A DNA stretch of 64,000 nt, from NCBI RefSeq assembly GCF_020687765.1, contig NZ_JAJEWJ010000005.1, forward strand, positions 216,103 to 280,102, in the 5' to 3' direction. Every line of letters starts with the position of its first letter. Position 1 is the first letter of the stretch. The stretch comes from Sphingobacterium sp. FBM7-1. Lineage in GTDB: Bacteria > Bacteroidota > Bacteroidia > Sphingobacteriales > Sphingobacteriaceae. The position numbers were made by a program, and so were the translations under genes. The notes beneath the pieces are model-generated. The model was not told the origin of the DNA and ran no database searches. It saw nothing but the letters and a program-made list of their open reading frames with translations. Shown here piece by piece: positions 7,931-17,188 of this stretch.

Positions 7931-8701
7931 ATGTATAAGAAAAGAGTAGTCATAAAAGTGGGCACCAGTGTAATGGCCAACCGGGACAACCGTATTATGC
8001 TCGCTTCTTTAAATAAATTGGTCGATCAGATCGCCCAATTATATGAAGAAAATATCATGACGGTATTGGTTTCTTCGGGATCCGTAAATGCCGGTCGCGA
8101 GATTTTGGGCGATAGCGCCATACCCGACAAATCACAACGTCGGCAAGTATATTCCGCTATCGGACAGCCCCGTTTGATGCGCCATTACTATACCCTGTTT
8201 CAGAATTACGGTATGCGGTGCGCGCAGGTACTGGCCACCAAGCGGGACTTTAACCCCGGCGAGCACCGTACCAATATGATTAACTGTTACGAAGGATTAA
8301 TGTCCGAAGGCGTTATTCCGATTGCGAACGAGGATGATGCCGTTTCCGTATCACACTCGATGTTTTCGGACAACGACGAGCTAGCGAGTTTAATCGCCGA
8401 GCTGATCCACGCGGATATGCTGATTATCCTGACCGATATTGACGGTTTTTACACCGGGCATCCCGATGATGCAGCTTCTGAACTGATCAGCGAGATCAAA
8501 GTCGATCAGCAGGTAGAACAATACGTAACGAAAACAAACAAGGGCGAAACCTCCGGTCGCGGTGGGATGGAATCCAAACTCAAAGTCGCCAAACAAACGG
8601 CTGCGAAAAATATCCCGACCTATATTGCCAATGGTAAACGAGACCGGGTGATCTTGGATATCATCGAAGGTAAGTCGGTAGGAACAAAAGTTACCGCTTA
8701 A
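7931..8701 (+). CDS. proB: Glutamate 5-kinase (without PUA domain)
   Basis: ProB phosphorylates glutamate to glutamyl-5-phosphate, the first and feedback-controlled step of proline synthesis. The amino-acid-kinase fold is clear: K-V-G-T-S at residues 9-13, V-S-S-G-S-V-N-A-G, the N-E-D-D-A substrate block, L-T-D-I-D-G and G-R-G-G-M-E-S-K-L. At 256 residues it has the kinase domain only and lacks the C-terminal PUA domain of the E. coli enzyme, which is a common short form. It starts 2 bp after proC. Confidence 0.95.
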   Translation: MYKKRVVIKVGTSVMANRDNRIMLASLNKLVDQIAQLYEENIMTVLVSSGSVNAGREILGDSAIPDKSQRRQVYSAIGQPRLMRHYYTLFQNYGMRCAQVLATKRDFNPGEHRTNMINCYEGLMSEGVIPIANEDDAVSVSHSMFSDNDELASLIAELIHADMLIILTDIDGFYTGHPDDAASELISEIKVDQQVEQYVTKTNKGETSGRGGMESKLKVAKQTAAKNIPTYIANGKRDRVILDIIEGKSVGTKVTA

Positions 8702-8724
8702 TTCCTACAGCCATACCGAATAAT

Positions 8725-8760
8725 AGCCCCGTACAAAAGCACATGTGCGGGGCTTATTTA
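8725..8760. terminator. Bidirectional terminator between proB and xseB
   Basis: The arms AGCCCCG (8725-8731) and CGGGGCT (8748-8754) pair perfectly, and four more pairs including one wobble extend the stem inward. T-rich sequence follows on the plus strand. The element lies between convergent genes and can serve both. Confidence 0.8.
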
Positions 8761-8763
8761 TTG

Positions 8764-9009
8764 TTATTCTTCCTGATCCTCCGGCTGTTCGTCCGTAGCG
8801 GGCGCGGTACTCTCGGCCAGCTGTGCGAGTAAGTTTTCCACTTCCTCTTCAGACGCCGTTAATTTTGCCCTACACAGGGCAATCAGTTGAGCCGCCCGGC
8901 GGATCTTTTCGCTTAGCTCGTCCACATTGGTTTGACCGGATTCGATTTCCGAAACAATCAATTGAAGCTCTTCGAGCGCATCCTTATAGGAGTATGTCTT
9001 CTGCGTCAT
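8764..9009 (-). CDS. xseB: Exodeoxyribonuclease VII small subunit
   Basis: This 81-residue acidic helical protein has the family pattern Y-x-x-A-L-x-E-L-x-x-I-V-x-x-I-E-S-G near the N-terminus, followed by an L-S-E-K-I-R-R-A block. XseB subunits associate with XseA to form exonuclease VII, which degrades single-stranded DNA to oligonucleotides in repair. Its ATG overlaps the xseA stop codon in an ATGA arrangement, the classical coupled order. Confidence 0.92.
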   Translation of the reverse strand: MTQKTYSYKDALEELQLIVSEIESGQTNVDELSEKIRRAAQLIALCRAKLTASEEEVENLLAQLAESTAPATDEQPEDQEE

Positions 9010-10271
9010 GGTTCAGGGTTTTTTCGGGTTATTTTACTATATAGGGTGCCTTCATACAAAACCGTTTCTATTTCATCGCCCACTTCCACCGCGCTATTCT
9101 CGGTAAGCGCACGACCATTAACCTTCGTAATACTGAACCCCCTTTTCAACAACTGTTTTGGGTCTGCCAGTTGCAATAAGCGCTGTATATTATGAAGCTC
9201 CGTGGTTTTATCTTTTAATAATTGCATGCTAGCCAGCTGCAAGTGGCCTATCGTACTGCTGAGTTGATGACGTTGCGTCGCCAGTAAGGCTTTGCTGTTC
9301 CAGGATATCACCTGGCTGCTTTCCACTAGACGGCGCGCTTCTTTTTCGAACAGCGCCGTTGATGCCCGTATGATGCGGTTCATAGCCTCATCTACCGGCA
9401 GGGCGAATTGATGAAATTTCTGTATCAAGAAATCAGCCAGTTCACTGGGCGTTATTGCGTTCTGATAGGCCACCATCTCACTGACAGTTTCATTCGTCGA
9501 GTGTCCGATCCCCGTAATCACCGGGATAGGAAAAATAGCGATGGCTTTCGCCAGCTGATAGTTGTTGTAAGAAGAAAGTCCAACCTCACCGCCACCACCG
9601 CGGATAATCGCTACCGCATCAAACTCCTCCGTCTTTTCCGCAATATTCGCTAATTGCCGGATAATCGAAGGCACCGACTTGTCACCCTGCAATAGGGCAG
9701 GAAATAAGGTGTATTCAAAGCGATACTTCCAGGGGTTTCGCTGAATAATTTTAAAAAAATCAGACAGGCCCTTGCTCGTCTCTACCGAAATAATGGCCAG
9801 GCGTTTAGGCAGCAGTGGGAAAGGCAACCTTTTATTCGCATCAAATATCCCTTCCCCTTGCAGCTTTCGTATACTTTCCCGTTTCTCCTTTTCCAGTTCG
9901 CCCAGCACGAAGGTCGGGTCGATGTCCACAATCTTTAAGCTGAAACCATATAACGGATCGTACGAAATCCCCGCCTGAAATAAAATGGTGATACCATCTC
10001 GCAAAGGTTCATTTAGCAATTTGCGAAACTGCGCATTAATGCGTTGGTAATCCGCTTTCCACAAAATCGACCGCATCTCTGCCACCACTTTGCCATCCTT
10101 CTTTTCGACCAGCTCCGGATAGCAGTGCCCCGAATGGCTATAGTGGTTGAGCTTGTTCATCTCCGCCTTGATCCAATACAAACTTCTGTAGCGATCCGCA
10201 ATTGTTTTTTGAATGCTGCGGGACACCTCCAATAAGGAGAAGATCGTTTTATTATGGATCATTTCGGGCAT
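9006..10271 (-). CDS. xseA: Exodeoxyribonuclease VII large subunit
   Basis: This is the catalytic subunit of exonuclease VII. The protein has an N-terminal OB-fold for ssDNA binding, then the nuclease domain with R-G-G-G-G at about two thirds and the P-V-I-T-G-I-G-H-S-T-N-E-T motif, then a coiled-coil C-terminus that binds XseB. I set the start at the Met codon at 10271; Met at 10262 is equally plausible, while the open frame back to 10349 adds residues unlike the family. The end overlaps xseB by 4 bp. Confidence 0.95.
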   Translation of the reverse strand: MPEMIHNKTIFSLLEVSRSIQKTIADRYRSLYWIKAEMNKLNHYSHSGHCYPELVEKKDGKVVAEMRSILWKADYQRINAQFRKLLNEPLRDGITILFQAGISYDPLYGFSLKIVDIDPTFVLGELEKEKRESIRKLQGEGIFDANKRLPFPLLPKRLAIISVETSKGLSDFFKIIQRNPWKYRFEYTLFPALLQGDKSVPSIIRQLANIAEKTEEFDAVAIIRGGGGEVGLSSYNNYQLAKAIAIFPIPVITGIGHSTNETVSEMVAYQNAITPSELADFLIQKFHQFALPVDEAMNRIIRASTALFEKEARRLVESSQVISWNSKALLATQRHQLSSTIGHLQLASMQLLKDKTTELHNIQRLLQLADPKQLLKRGFSITKVNGRALTENSAVEVGDEIETVLYEGTLYSKITRKNPEP

Positions 10272-10397
10272 AGACCAAATATAGCCGATATTCTCTTTTT
10301 CCGCTAAAAAAACAAAAATAAACCCGCTATCCATCTTCGTCGGGGGCATAATGTTGCAGATATTTTTAATACATTTATAGCTTAAACCGCGAATAAA

Positions 10398-12116
10398 ATG
10401 AGAAGTACGATCGTCTACTTTTGTCTGTCCCTACTCCTATATACCTCCAGCAGCTTTGCCCAATATAAACAGAACGTGGTCAATAAAGCCGTCCTGGTGC
10501 AGAATGCCGGCGCGCTTTTGCCCCTAAAACGGCTGGATAAACACCGCCTTACCGTCGTAACCCCTTTTCCAGCGAAGTACGCCCCTTTTGTGCAGATGCT
10601 TCAACGCTATGCCGATATAAACAGTACGGATTTTAACCAATACGAAGAAAACACCAAGTATTCCAATACGATCATCGTCGCCGGCACATCAGAAGATCTG
10701 CGGAACGACCTGCTATTGCTCGTCAAACAGTCGCTCGTTCAAAAAAAGCAGGTCATCCTCGTGCGTTTTGAAAAGCGGCCAACCACCGCCAGCTGGTCTC
10801 CTCGACGACTCAGCGGAAATTATGCCGAACTGATCTATCCCGCGTTTAGCAAAGAAGCGCAGCATTATGCAGCCATGTCGGTATTTGGCGGGCTGGCCAT
10901 CACGCAAGGGCCAAATAAAACCGAGCAAACGCGCCTGCAGTACGGCACGGCAAGCTCCTGCGGTTTTGACTTGGTGGGCATGGTGAAGAAGGTTGATGCC
11001 ATCGCTGCCGAAGCCATCCGCGAACGTGCTACCCCCGGCATGGTCGTGATGGCCGTAAAAAACGGACAGGTCATTCTGGAAAAAGGATATGGCACCCATA
11101 CCTATACCGGAGCCGCAAAAACGAAAACCAGCGATCTATTCGATGTAGCTTCCATCAGCAAAATTGCGGGTACCACGCCGGTCATCATGCACCTGCAAGA
11201 ACGCGATATCATCCAGCTCAGTAGCTCGCTAAACAGCTACCTCGGGCAAGTAAAAGACCCCCGTAAAAAAGACCTTACCCTGCGGAGCATATTGCTGCAC
11301 GAAGCAGGCTTCACCCCCTTTATACCTTTTTATCAACAGCTAAAAGCCGGCGATCTAGTGCATCAGCCAGACACCGCCCACCAAGTACGTGTGGCGGAAA
11401 ACGCCTATCTGCGTAATAACTATTATCAGGAGGTCATGTGGCCGCAGATGCTGCGCTCGCCCGTCGCATCTCCCGGCAATTACGTCTATAGCGACATCAG
11501 TATGTACGTGATGAAAGAAATCGCCGAACGCATGACAGCCAAGCCGATGGACGCCTATGTGCAGGAACTCCTTTACCGCCCCATTGGTATGAAGACGGCG
11601 GGTTATAATCCGCGGCAGCGTTTTGCGAAGGAAAGGATCGTGCCCACCACAGACGACCGCGTATTCCGTAAAGAACTGTTGCAAGGCTATGTACACGACG
11701 AAGGCGCAGCCATGGCAGGTGGAGTTGCCGGCCACGCTGGTCTATTTGCAACCGCCAATGACCTAGCCATCTATGGACAGCTGCTATTAAACAGAGGCGA
11801 CTATGGTGGCATACAGTATTTTAAACCCGCCACCATCGATTTATTTACCTCCAAGCAGTCGCAGACCAGCCGGCGCGGTTTAGGATTCGATCGGGCAGAT
11901 CCCGATCCCCGAAAAGCATATCCCTCCGAGCGCGCCAATGAGTCCGTATACGGTCATACCGGTTATACCGGCACCTGCCTCTGGATAGATCCCAAAAACC
12001 AGCTGATTTATATTTTTTTATCCAACCGGGTTCATCCGCAGGTTTCCGCAAAGCTCAACGAGCTTAACATTAGAAGCCGCATCCAAGACATTATTTATTC
12101 GTTTATATGTAAATAA
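10398..12116 (+). CDS. Exported GH3-C-like / class C beta-lactamase-type serine hydrolase
   Basis: After a signal peptide (cleavage near Ala21-Gln22), residues about 25-180 resemble the C-terminal Rossmann-like domain of GH3 glycosidases, including a terminal G-G-L-A-I-T block. From about residue 190 a complete class C beta-lactamase/penicillin-binding fold follows. It has S-I-S-K at 252-255 (nucleophile Ser252, Lys255), Y-S-D at 364-366 and H-T-G at 520-522. Bacteroidota commonly encode proteins of around 1000 residues that join a full GH3 enzyme to this serine hydrolase. Here the GH3 TIM barrel with its catalytic residues is absent, although the signal peptide is intact. The protein probably acts as a periplasmic esterase or peptidase; glycosidase activity is not expected. 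Confidence 0.85.
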   Translation: MRSTIVYFCLSLLLYTSSSFAQYKQNVVNKAVLVQNAGALLPLKRLDKHRLTVVTPFPAKYAPFVQMLQRYADINSTDFNQYEENTKYSNTIIVAGTSEDLRNDLLLLVKQSLVQKKQVILVRFEKRPTTASWSPRRLSGNYAELIYPAFSKEAQHYAAMSVFGGLAITQGPNKTEQTRLQYGTASSCGFDLVGMVKKVDAIAAEAIRERATPGMVVMAVKNGQVILEKGYGTHTYTGAAKTKTSDLFDVASISKIAGTTPVIMHLQERDIIQLSSSLNSYLGQVKDPRKKDLTLRSILLHEAGFTPFIPFYQQLKAGDLVHQPDTAHQVRVAENAYLRNNYYQEVMWPQMLRSPVASPGNYVYSDISMYVMKEIAERMTAKPMDAYVQELLYRPIGMKTAGYNPRQRFAKERIVPTTDDRVFRKELLQGYVHDEGAAMAGGVAGHAGLFATANDLAIYGQLLLNRGDYGGIQYFKPATIDLFTSKQSQTSRRGLGFDRADPDPRKAYPSERANESVYGHTGYTGTCLWIDPKNQLIYIFLSNRVHPQVSAKLNELNIRSRIQDIIYSFICK

Positions 12117-12966
12117 ATTGTATTTTGTACACATGAATATTTCATAAAAGTTATCTTTATCGCCTTTCAATTTTGGCAGGCACCGGTAGCGCCGCGCGGG
12201 TCGACGCAATACAGCGCGCAAGACAGCGTCCTAGCCCTTAGCCCACGGTGGGTGTCCATTGTTAATGACAGCGACCAAACCGATACCGTTCAGCTTCCCG
12301 ATCAATCTACCGTGCACCTGTTTGCTAACAGTAGCCTGCAATACCGCGACAATTTTTCGGTAACCGCACGGGATATCTACCTCGAAGGAAAAGGATTTTT
12401 TGACGTTGTACGCGATACCAGCAGGCCCTTTAGCGTGTATGCCGGTGGGACGAAAACGACCGCATTGGGTACCTCCTTTACGATCGATACCCGTGTAGCC
12501 GAACAGCGTACCGCCGTCGAGCTGCACGGCGGTAAAATCGTCGTCGCTTCCACCACAGCCGTTCCGGCCTTTGAAAACGTCTTCTTAGACCGCCGGGGAG
12601 CCAGTCTGGTATTGGATGCACATATGCGTATCGTGCGGATAGAGCCCGCGCGCCGCGTCAAGGCAGCCGAAACGAAGGCCGCCGTTCCGGCATCGATCAC
12701 TAGCCGTCTGCATTTAGAAAATATACCCTTGCCCGATGTTTTCGCGACGCTCGAGCAAGCTTACCAAACCCCGATCCATATCGAAGACGGACATATCGGG
12801 AAAATTCAGTACACCGGTATAAATTACGCCCGTGCGCGACGATGTCGCCTATAGCCGTTATCAAGCCAGTGCATACGGTTTTATGTATTTCGCAATCAAT
12901 CAAACCGAATTGCGCGTGCAGTGTATCGATCACGAAGGGAAAGTAACGTATCAAGCAGTTATATAG
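12117..12966 (+). pseudogene. Decayed fecR-like (anti-sigma / FecR domain) gene
   Basis: The frame that follows the previous stop codon encodes a hydrophobic stretch and then an A-P-R-G block. A clear FecR domain comes next, with L-P-D-Q-S-T-V-H-L, N-S-S-L-Q-Y, G-K-G-F-F-D-V and T-A-L-G-T-S-F-T-I. No ATG is in frame before this domain; the first candidate start, GTG at 12252, is inside it. Near 12830 the frame breaks: frame 0 ends at a stop at 12852, whereas the +1 frame continues with plausible FecR C-terminal sequence to a stop at 12964-12966. The cytoplasmic anti-sigma part and any partner sigma factor are missing. I read it as a remnant of a FecR-type iron or glycan sensing unit. A sequencing error could explain the frameshift but not the missing N-terminus. 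Confidence 0.7.
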
Positions 12967-13000
12967 GCTGAAATCTTTTGTTTTTTAGTATTTTCGCTCA

Positions 13001-14386
13001 ATGGCTAAAGCGAAATCAACCTATTTCTGTCAACAATGCGGCTATCAGTCGGCCAAGTGGTTAGGACAATGCCCTTCGTGCAAACAGTGGAACAGCTTCG
13101 TCGAGGAAGTCGTCGAGAAAACCAGTTCCAAGGTGCCCGAATGGCGGAGTACCACCTTGCCGGCGACGTCCCGCCGCGCCAACAAAGCAGCGGTGATCAA
13201 CGAGATCGTCTATCAGGACGAGCAGCGTTTAAGCACGCCCGACAGGGAGTTTAATCGGGTTTTGGGAGGCGGCATTGTACCCGGATCGTTGGTGCTGATC
13301 GGCGGCGAACCGGGTATCGGAAAATCTACCTTGATGCTGCAGTTAGCCTTGGGCGTGCCGAAAGTAAAAACACTTTATATCTCCGGGGAGGAAAGCGAGC
13401 AGCAGATCAAGATGCGAGCCGAGCGCCTATCGCAGAACGCCACAGCAAACTGCTATATCTTAACAGAAACCTCTACGCAGCAGATCTTTAAGCAGATCGA
13501 AACCGTACAGCCCGATATCGTAGTGATCGATTCGATCCAAACCTTGCATTCCTCCCATATCGAGTCGGCTCCCGGCTCCGTATCGCAGGTGCGCGAATGT
13601 ACCGCCGAGCTGTTGCGTTTCGCTAAAGAGACCAGTACGCCCGTGTTTATCGTGGGGCATATCACGAAAGACGGCTCCATCGCCGGCCCCAAAGTACTCG
13701 AGCATATGGTTGATACCGTTTTGCAGTTTGAGGGCGACCGGAACCACGTGTACCGCATTCTGCGGGCGGTTAAAAACCGCTTCGGATCCGCTTCCGAACT
13801 GGGTATCTACGAAATGCAAGGTTCCGGACTTCGGGAAGTTTCCAACCCCTCGGAGATTATGATCTCCCAGCGAGACGAACCCGTGAGTGGAGTGGCCATT
13901 GCCGCCATGTTGGAAGGGATGCGTCCGCTGATGATTGAAGTACAAGCTCTGGTGAGTAACTCCGCTTTTGGTACCCCACAGCGTACCTCCACCGGTTTCG
14001 ACACCAAGCGTTTGAGCATGTTGCTCGCCGTCTTAGAAAAGCGCTTCGGATTTCGGCTGAGTGCCCAGGATGTGTTTTTGAATATAGCCGGCGGATTACG
14101 CGTTGAAGACCCTGCGATCGATTTAGCCGTTATCGCCGCGTTGATTTCCTCCCAGCAAGACATTCCTTTACCTTCGCAAGTCACCTTCGCCGGCGAAGTA
14201 GGCTTATCCGGCGAAATTCGCGCCGTCAACCGCATTGAGCAGCGTATCACAGAAGCCCAGAAGCTGGGCTTCGAGGGCATCTTTATTTCGAAATACAACA
14301 CGAAAGGGTTGGATGCCAAAAAGTATGACATTGCTATCCGTCCCATGGCGACCTTAGAAGATTTATTCCGTGCTTTGTTTGGGTAG
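13001..14386 (+). CDS. radA: DNA repair protein RadA
   Basis: RadA is a RecA-like ATPase that drives branch migration in recombinational repair. All its marks are present: an N-terminal C4 zinc finger (two C-x-x-C pairs within residues 9-27), Walker A G-G-E-P-G-I-G-K-S-T, the RadA-specific K-N-R-F-G motif, and a Lon-protease-like C-terminal domain with G-G-L-R-V-E-D-P-A-x-D-L-A. The 461-residue length is typical. It appears to be transcribed alone. Confidence 0.97.
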   Translation: MAKAKSTYFCQQCGYQSAKWLGQCPSCKQWNSFVEEVVEKTSSKVPEWRSTTLPATSRRANKAAVINEIVYQDEQRLSTPDREFNRVLGGGIVPGSLVLIGGEPGIGKSTLMLQLALGVPKVKTLYISGEESEQQIKMRAERLSQNATANCYILTETSTQQIFKQIETVQPDIVVIDSIQTLHSSHIESAPGSVSQVRECTAELLRFAKETSTPVFIVGHITKDGSIAGPKVLEHMVDTVLQFEGDRNHVYRILRAVKNRFGSASELGIYEMQGSGLREVSNPSEIMISQRDEPVSGVAIAAMLEGMRPLMIEVQALVSNSAFGTPQRTSTGFDTKRLSMLLAVLEKRFGFRLSAQDVFLNIAGGLRVEDPAIDLAVIAALISSQQDIPLPSQVTFAGEVGLSGEIRAVNRIEQRITEAQKLGFEGIFISKYNTKGLDAKKYDIAIRPMATLEDLFRALFG

Positions 14387-14429
14387 TAAAAAGGAATTTT
14401 TCTATTTTTATTTCTTATAACAGAAGCTT

Positions 14430-15293
14430 ATGGCATCAGGTGTTTTTGCGATTTTGGACGATATCGCAGCTTTAATGGACGACGTAGCCGTGACGGCTAA
14501 AGTTGCTACACGTAAAACGGCAGGTATATTAGGCGACGATTTGGCGGTCAATGCAGAAAAAGCTACCGGTTTTTTATCCTCTCGGGAAATTCCGGTTCTC
14601 TGGGCGATTACGAAAGGCTCCTTTATCAATAAGCTTATTATTGTCCCGGTGGCGTTATTGCTAAACGCTTTTTTTCCGATTGCCATAAAGATTGCTTTGA
14701 TTTTGGGGGGCTTTTACCTAGCTTATGAAGGCGCGGAAAAGATTGTCGAATATTTCTTTCATCGTCCGAAGAATCAGGTGCCCATTGTAGAGAAAAAAGA
14801 AGAGGAAAGTATACAGGCCGAGAAAGCGAAAATCAGATCAGCGATAACGACAGATTTTATTCTTTCTGTGGAGATTGTGATCATCGCGTTAGGAACTGTG
14901 CTGGATAGAAGTCTGACAATACAAATTCTGACGGTCTCTGTTGTGGCGCTTTTGGCAACGGTAGGTGTATATGGTGTCGTGGCGCTCATCGTTCGGATGG
15001 ATGATACGGGTTATCGTATGATTAAATATAGCAATAGCAAAGGCTTTCTATCGGGCGTAGGGAAATTATTGGTGAAGTCCTTGCCGGTGGTTATAAAGTC
15101 GTTGGCTGTTATCGGAACGATTGCTTTATTGCTGGTATCTGGCGGTATTTTCGTCCATAATATTGACTATGTCCATAATCTTCTCCCGGCATTGCCGGCT
15201 ATTGTTCAGGAATTTTTGGTAGGATTGGTTGTGGGTGTATTGGTGGTTGTGGTCGTCAACTTGATGAAAAGAGTTTTTAAGCGGGAGAAATAA
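14430..15293 (+). CDS. DUF808 family inner-membrane protein (YedI-like)
   Basis: The N-terminus reads M-A-S-G-V-F-A-I-L-D-D-I-A, characteristic of DUF808 proteins, followed by the K-A-A/T-G-I-L-G-D-D-L-A-V block. Five to six hydrophobic helices cover residues about 70-280. The protein is of family length (287 residues). Its function is unknown; members are widespread in proteobacteria and Bacteroidota. It stands 9 bp before the regulator gene of the glucan locus but is probably unrelated to it in function. Confidence 0.85.
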   Translation: MASGVFAILDDIAALMDDVAVTAKVATRKTAGILGDDLAVNAEKATGFLSSREIPVLWAITKGSFINKLIIVPVALLLNAFFPIAIKIALILGGFYLAYEGAEKIVEYFFHRPKNQVPIVEKKEEESIQAEKAKIRSAITTDFILSVEIVIIALGTVLDRSLTIQILTVSVVALLATVGVYGVVALIVRMDDTGYRMIKYSNSKGFLSGVGKLLVKSLPVVIKSLAVIGTIALLLVSGGIFVHNIDYVHNLLPALPAIVQEFLVGLVVGVLVVVVVNLMKRVFKREK

Positions 15294-15302
15294 GTATTGA
15301 CT

Positions 15303-16979
15303 ATGGATAGGCTGTTGCTTCTCTTACTATGTGCTTTGATACTACCTAGGTTGTCCATACGCTGTGAAGTTGTCGGAAATGATCATACCTTAGCTAATTT
15401 GTTGCGCTTCATTGACCGAAAGCAGGAATTTATGGACGTGAAAGAAATGAAGATCCAAGGTCTAGTACAAGCGTTTAACCAACTTGCCGACTACGATAGT
15501 ACCCGATATTTAATTGCCAAACAGCTTTATCAGGAGTATACACCCTACAAATTGGATTCGGCCATTGTATATGCAGAATATAGTTTGCAACTGGCCCGGC
15601 GTTACGGCAATACCGAATGGATAACAGCGAGCAACCTTGATCTGGCAGCCTTACATTTCACGGCCGGTATGTATATCGACTCTTATAATATCTTACAAGA
15701 TATATCGGTTGAACGGCTACCTCCATCCTTTCGTGTGAAATATTATGACGCGAGGAAAAGGTTATATAAGTTCTACTCTTCCGCCAGTCACTACGATGAT
15801 AAATATGAAGCTCGCAGTGATCTTTATCGGGATTCATTGCTCGATGAATTAGATCCTGAAAGTACACAATACCAGATTGTTTATGCGGAGAAACTACTGG
15901 ATCATCAGCAGTTGGAGAAAGCCAAAATGATATTAATGCGACTTTTGAGTCAATCCGACGAAGAGAACCACGAGCGCGCTATCCTTTGTTATGCGCTGGC
16001 AACGGTCTTTAGGCAAGAAGGAAATATTTCCCTACAGCGTCGGTATTTGATACAGTCTGCTATATACGACATCAAGAACGCCATTAAGGAAAATGCAGCC
16101 ATGAAAGCGTTGGCATCTTTGCTCTACGAAACGGAACATATTGAAGAAGCCTATAAATGTATACAGTCCTCCATGGAGGATGCTATCTTTTGCAATGCTC
16201 GTTTCCGTGCCTATGAAGCCTCGCAGATTTTTCCGATCATCGATTCCGCATATCAAGAAAAGGAAGCGCAGAAAAAGGATATGCTAACAGGTTTTTTGTT
16301 GTTGGTGTCCGTACTTTCTATTTTTCTGGCTTTAGCGATTATTTATGTGTATCGACAGATGAAAAGGATAAATCGAGTACGGGACGAGCTGTTTGAAGCG
16401 AATCAACGTTTGCAGGAGTTGAATGCCCGGTTGAACACGACCAACGACGCCCTGCATAAGACGAACCTTGAAGTATCCTCTATTAATAAAGACTTGGCAG
16501 AGGCCAATCACATTAAAGAAGCCTATATCGGTCAATTCCTGGATCTGTGCTCGACTTATATCGATAAACTGGAGCACTTTCAGACCATGCTGAAAAAGAT
16601 GGTCATGGGTGGCAAAATGGATGAGCTCCTGAAGCGTTTAAAATCAAGAGATATGATTGAACGGGAAGTAAAAGAGCTGTTTTCTACGTTTGACCATATT
16701 TTTCTTCATATCTATCCGAATTTTGTCGATGATTTTAATGCGCTGTTAATGGAAGACGAGCGCTTTGTGCTGAAAAACAATGAGCTTTTAAATACAGAAC
16801 TCCGCATATTTGCTTTAATCCGACTGGGTATTACAGATAGTTCAAAAATTGCAGGATTTCTCCATTATTCCACCAACACGATTTATAGTTATCGCACTCG
16901 GATAAGAAATAAAGCACGCGTCCCTAGAGAAGAGTTTGACGATATGGTCATGAAAATAGGAAGAATTAGCAAGATTTAG
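15303..16979 (+). CDS. SusR/DUF6377-type membrane-spanning transcriptional regulator
   Basis: A signal sequence is followed by a TPR-like helical periplasmic region (about 40-300), one transmembrane helix (about 320-345) and a long coiled coil rich in Asn, Leu and Glu. The C-terminus is a LuxR-like helix-turn-helix with I-A-G-F-L-H-Y-S-x-N-T-I-Y-S-Y-R-x-R-I-R. This architecture is that of SusR-type regulators, which sense oligosaccharides in the periplasm and activate the adjacent sus-like operon. I prefer the ATG at 15303 over the TTG two codons earlier. It lies directly upstream of a susC gene in the same direction, so it is the probable activator of the following dextran locus. Confidence 0.85.
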   Translation: MDRLLLLLLCALILPRLSIRCEVVGNDHTLANLLRFIDRKQEFMDVKEMKIQGLVQAFNQLADYDSTRYLIAKQLYQEYTPYKLDSAIVYAEYSLQLARRYGNTEWITASNLDLAALHFTAGMYIDSYNILQDISVERLPPSFRVKYYDARKRLYKFYSSASHYDDKYEARSDLYRDSLLDELDPESTQYQIVYAEKLLDHQQLEKAKMILMRLLSQSDEENHERAILCYALATVFRQEGNISLQRRYLIQSAIYDIKNAIKENAAMKALASLLYETEHIEEAYKCIQSSMEDAIFCNARFRAYEASQIFPIIDSAYQEKEAQKKDMLTGFLLLVSVLSIFLALAIIYVYRQMKRINRVRDELFEANQRLQELNARLNTTNDALHKTNLEVSSINKDLAEANHIKEAYIGQFLDLCSTYIDKLEHFQTMLKKMVMGGKMDELLKRLKSRDMIEREVKELFSTFDHIFLHIYPNFVDDFNALLMEDERFVLKNNELLNTELRIFALIRLGITDSSKIAGFLHYSTNTIYSYRTRIRNKARVPREEFDDMVMKIGRISKI

Positions 16980-17100
16980 CATTATACTTTCTATATTTTT
17001 CATATCCTGTTTTTTGTATAATCATCTGTTTGTCAGAAAGTTGATTTGTTTTCAGGTCTATATTTTATCTTGACGCCCTTTTTTAGACCTAATTCTCTCC

Positions 17101-17108
17101 TAGCTTTG
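17101..17108 (+). promoter_or_regulatory. Putative promoter -7 box of the SusC operon
   Basis: The bases TAGCTTTG match the TAnnTTTG consensus exactly and lie 81 bases upstream of the susC ATG, in the 209-bp gap between regulator and operon. A T-rich stretch occupies the -33 position without a perfect TTTG, as expected of an activator-dependent promoter. Confidence 0.5.
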
Positions 17109-17188
17109 TATAAGACTTCCAAGAGTAAACCTGATAGAGGCTGGCGGTCAATTATAAATTGTGTTATTCATTAAAGTAAGTGTCATTT

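Noticed and set aside
12252..12854. Intact 200-residue FecR protein starting at GTG
   Set aside because: The GTG is inside the FecR domain, homologous sequence continues upstream without a start, and the C-terminus continues in another frame.
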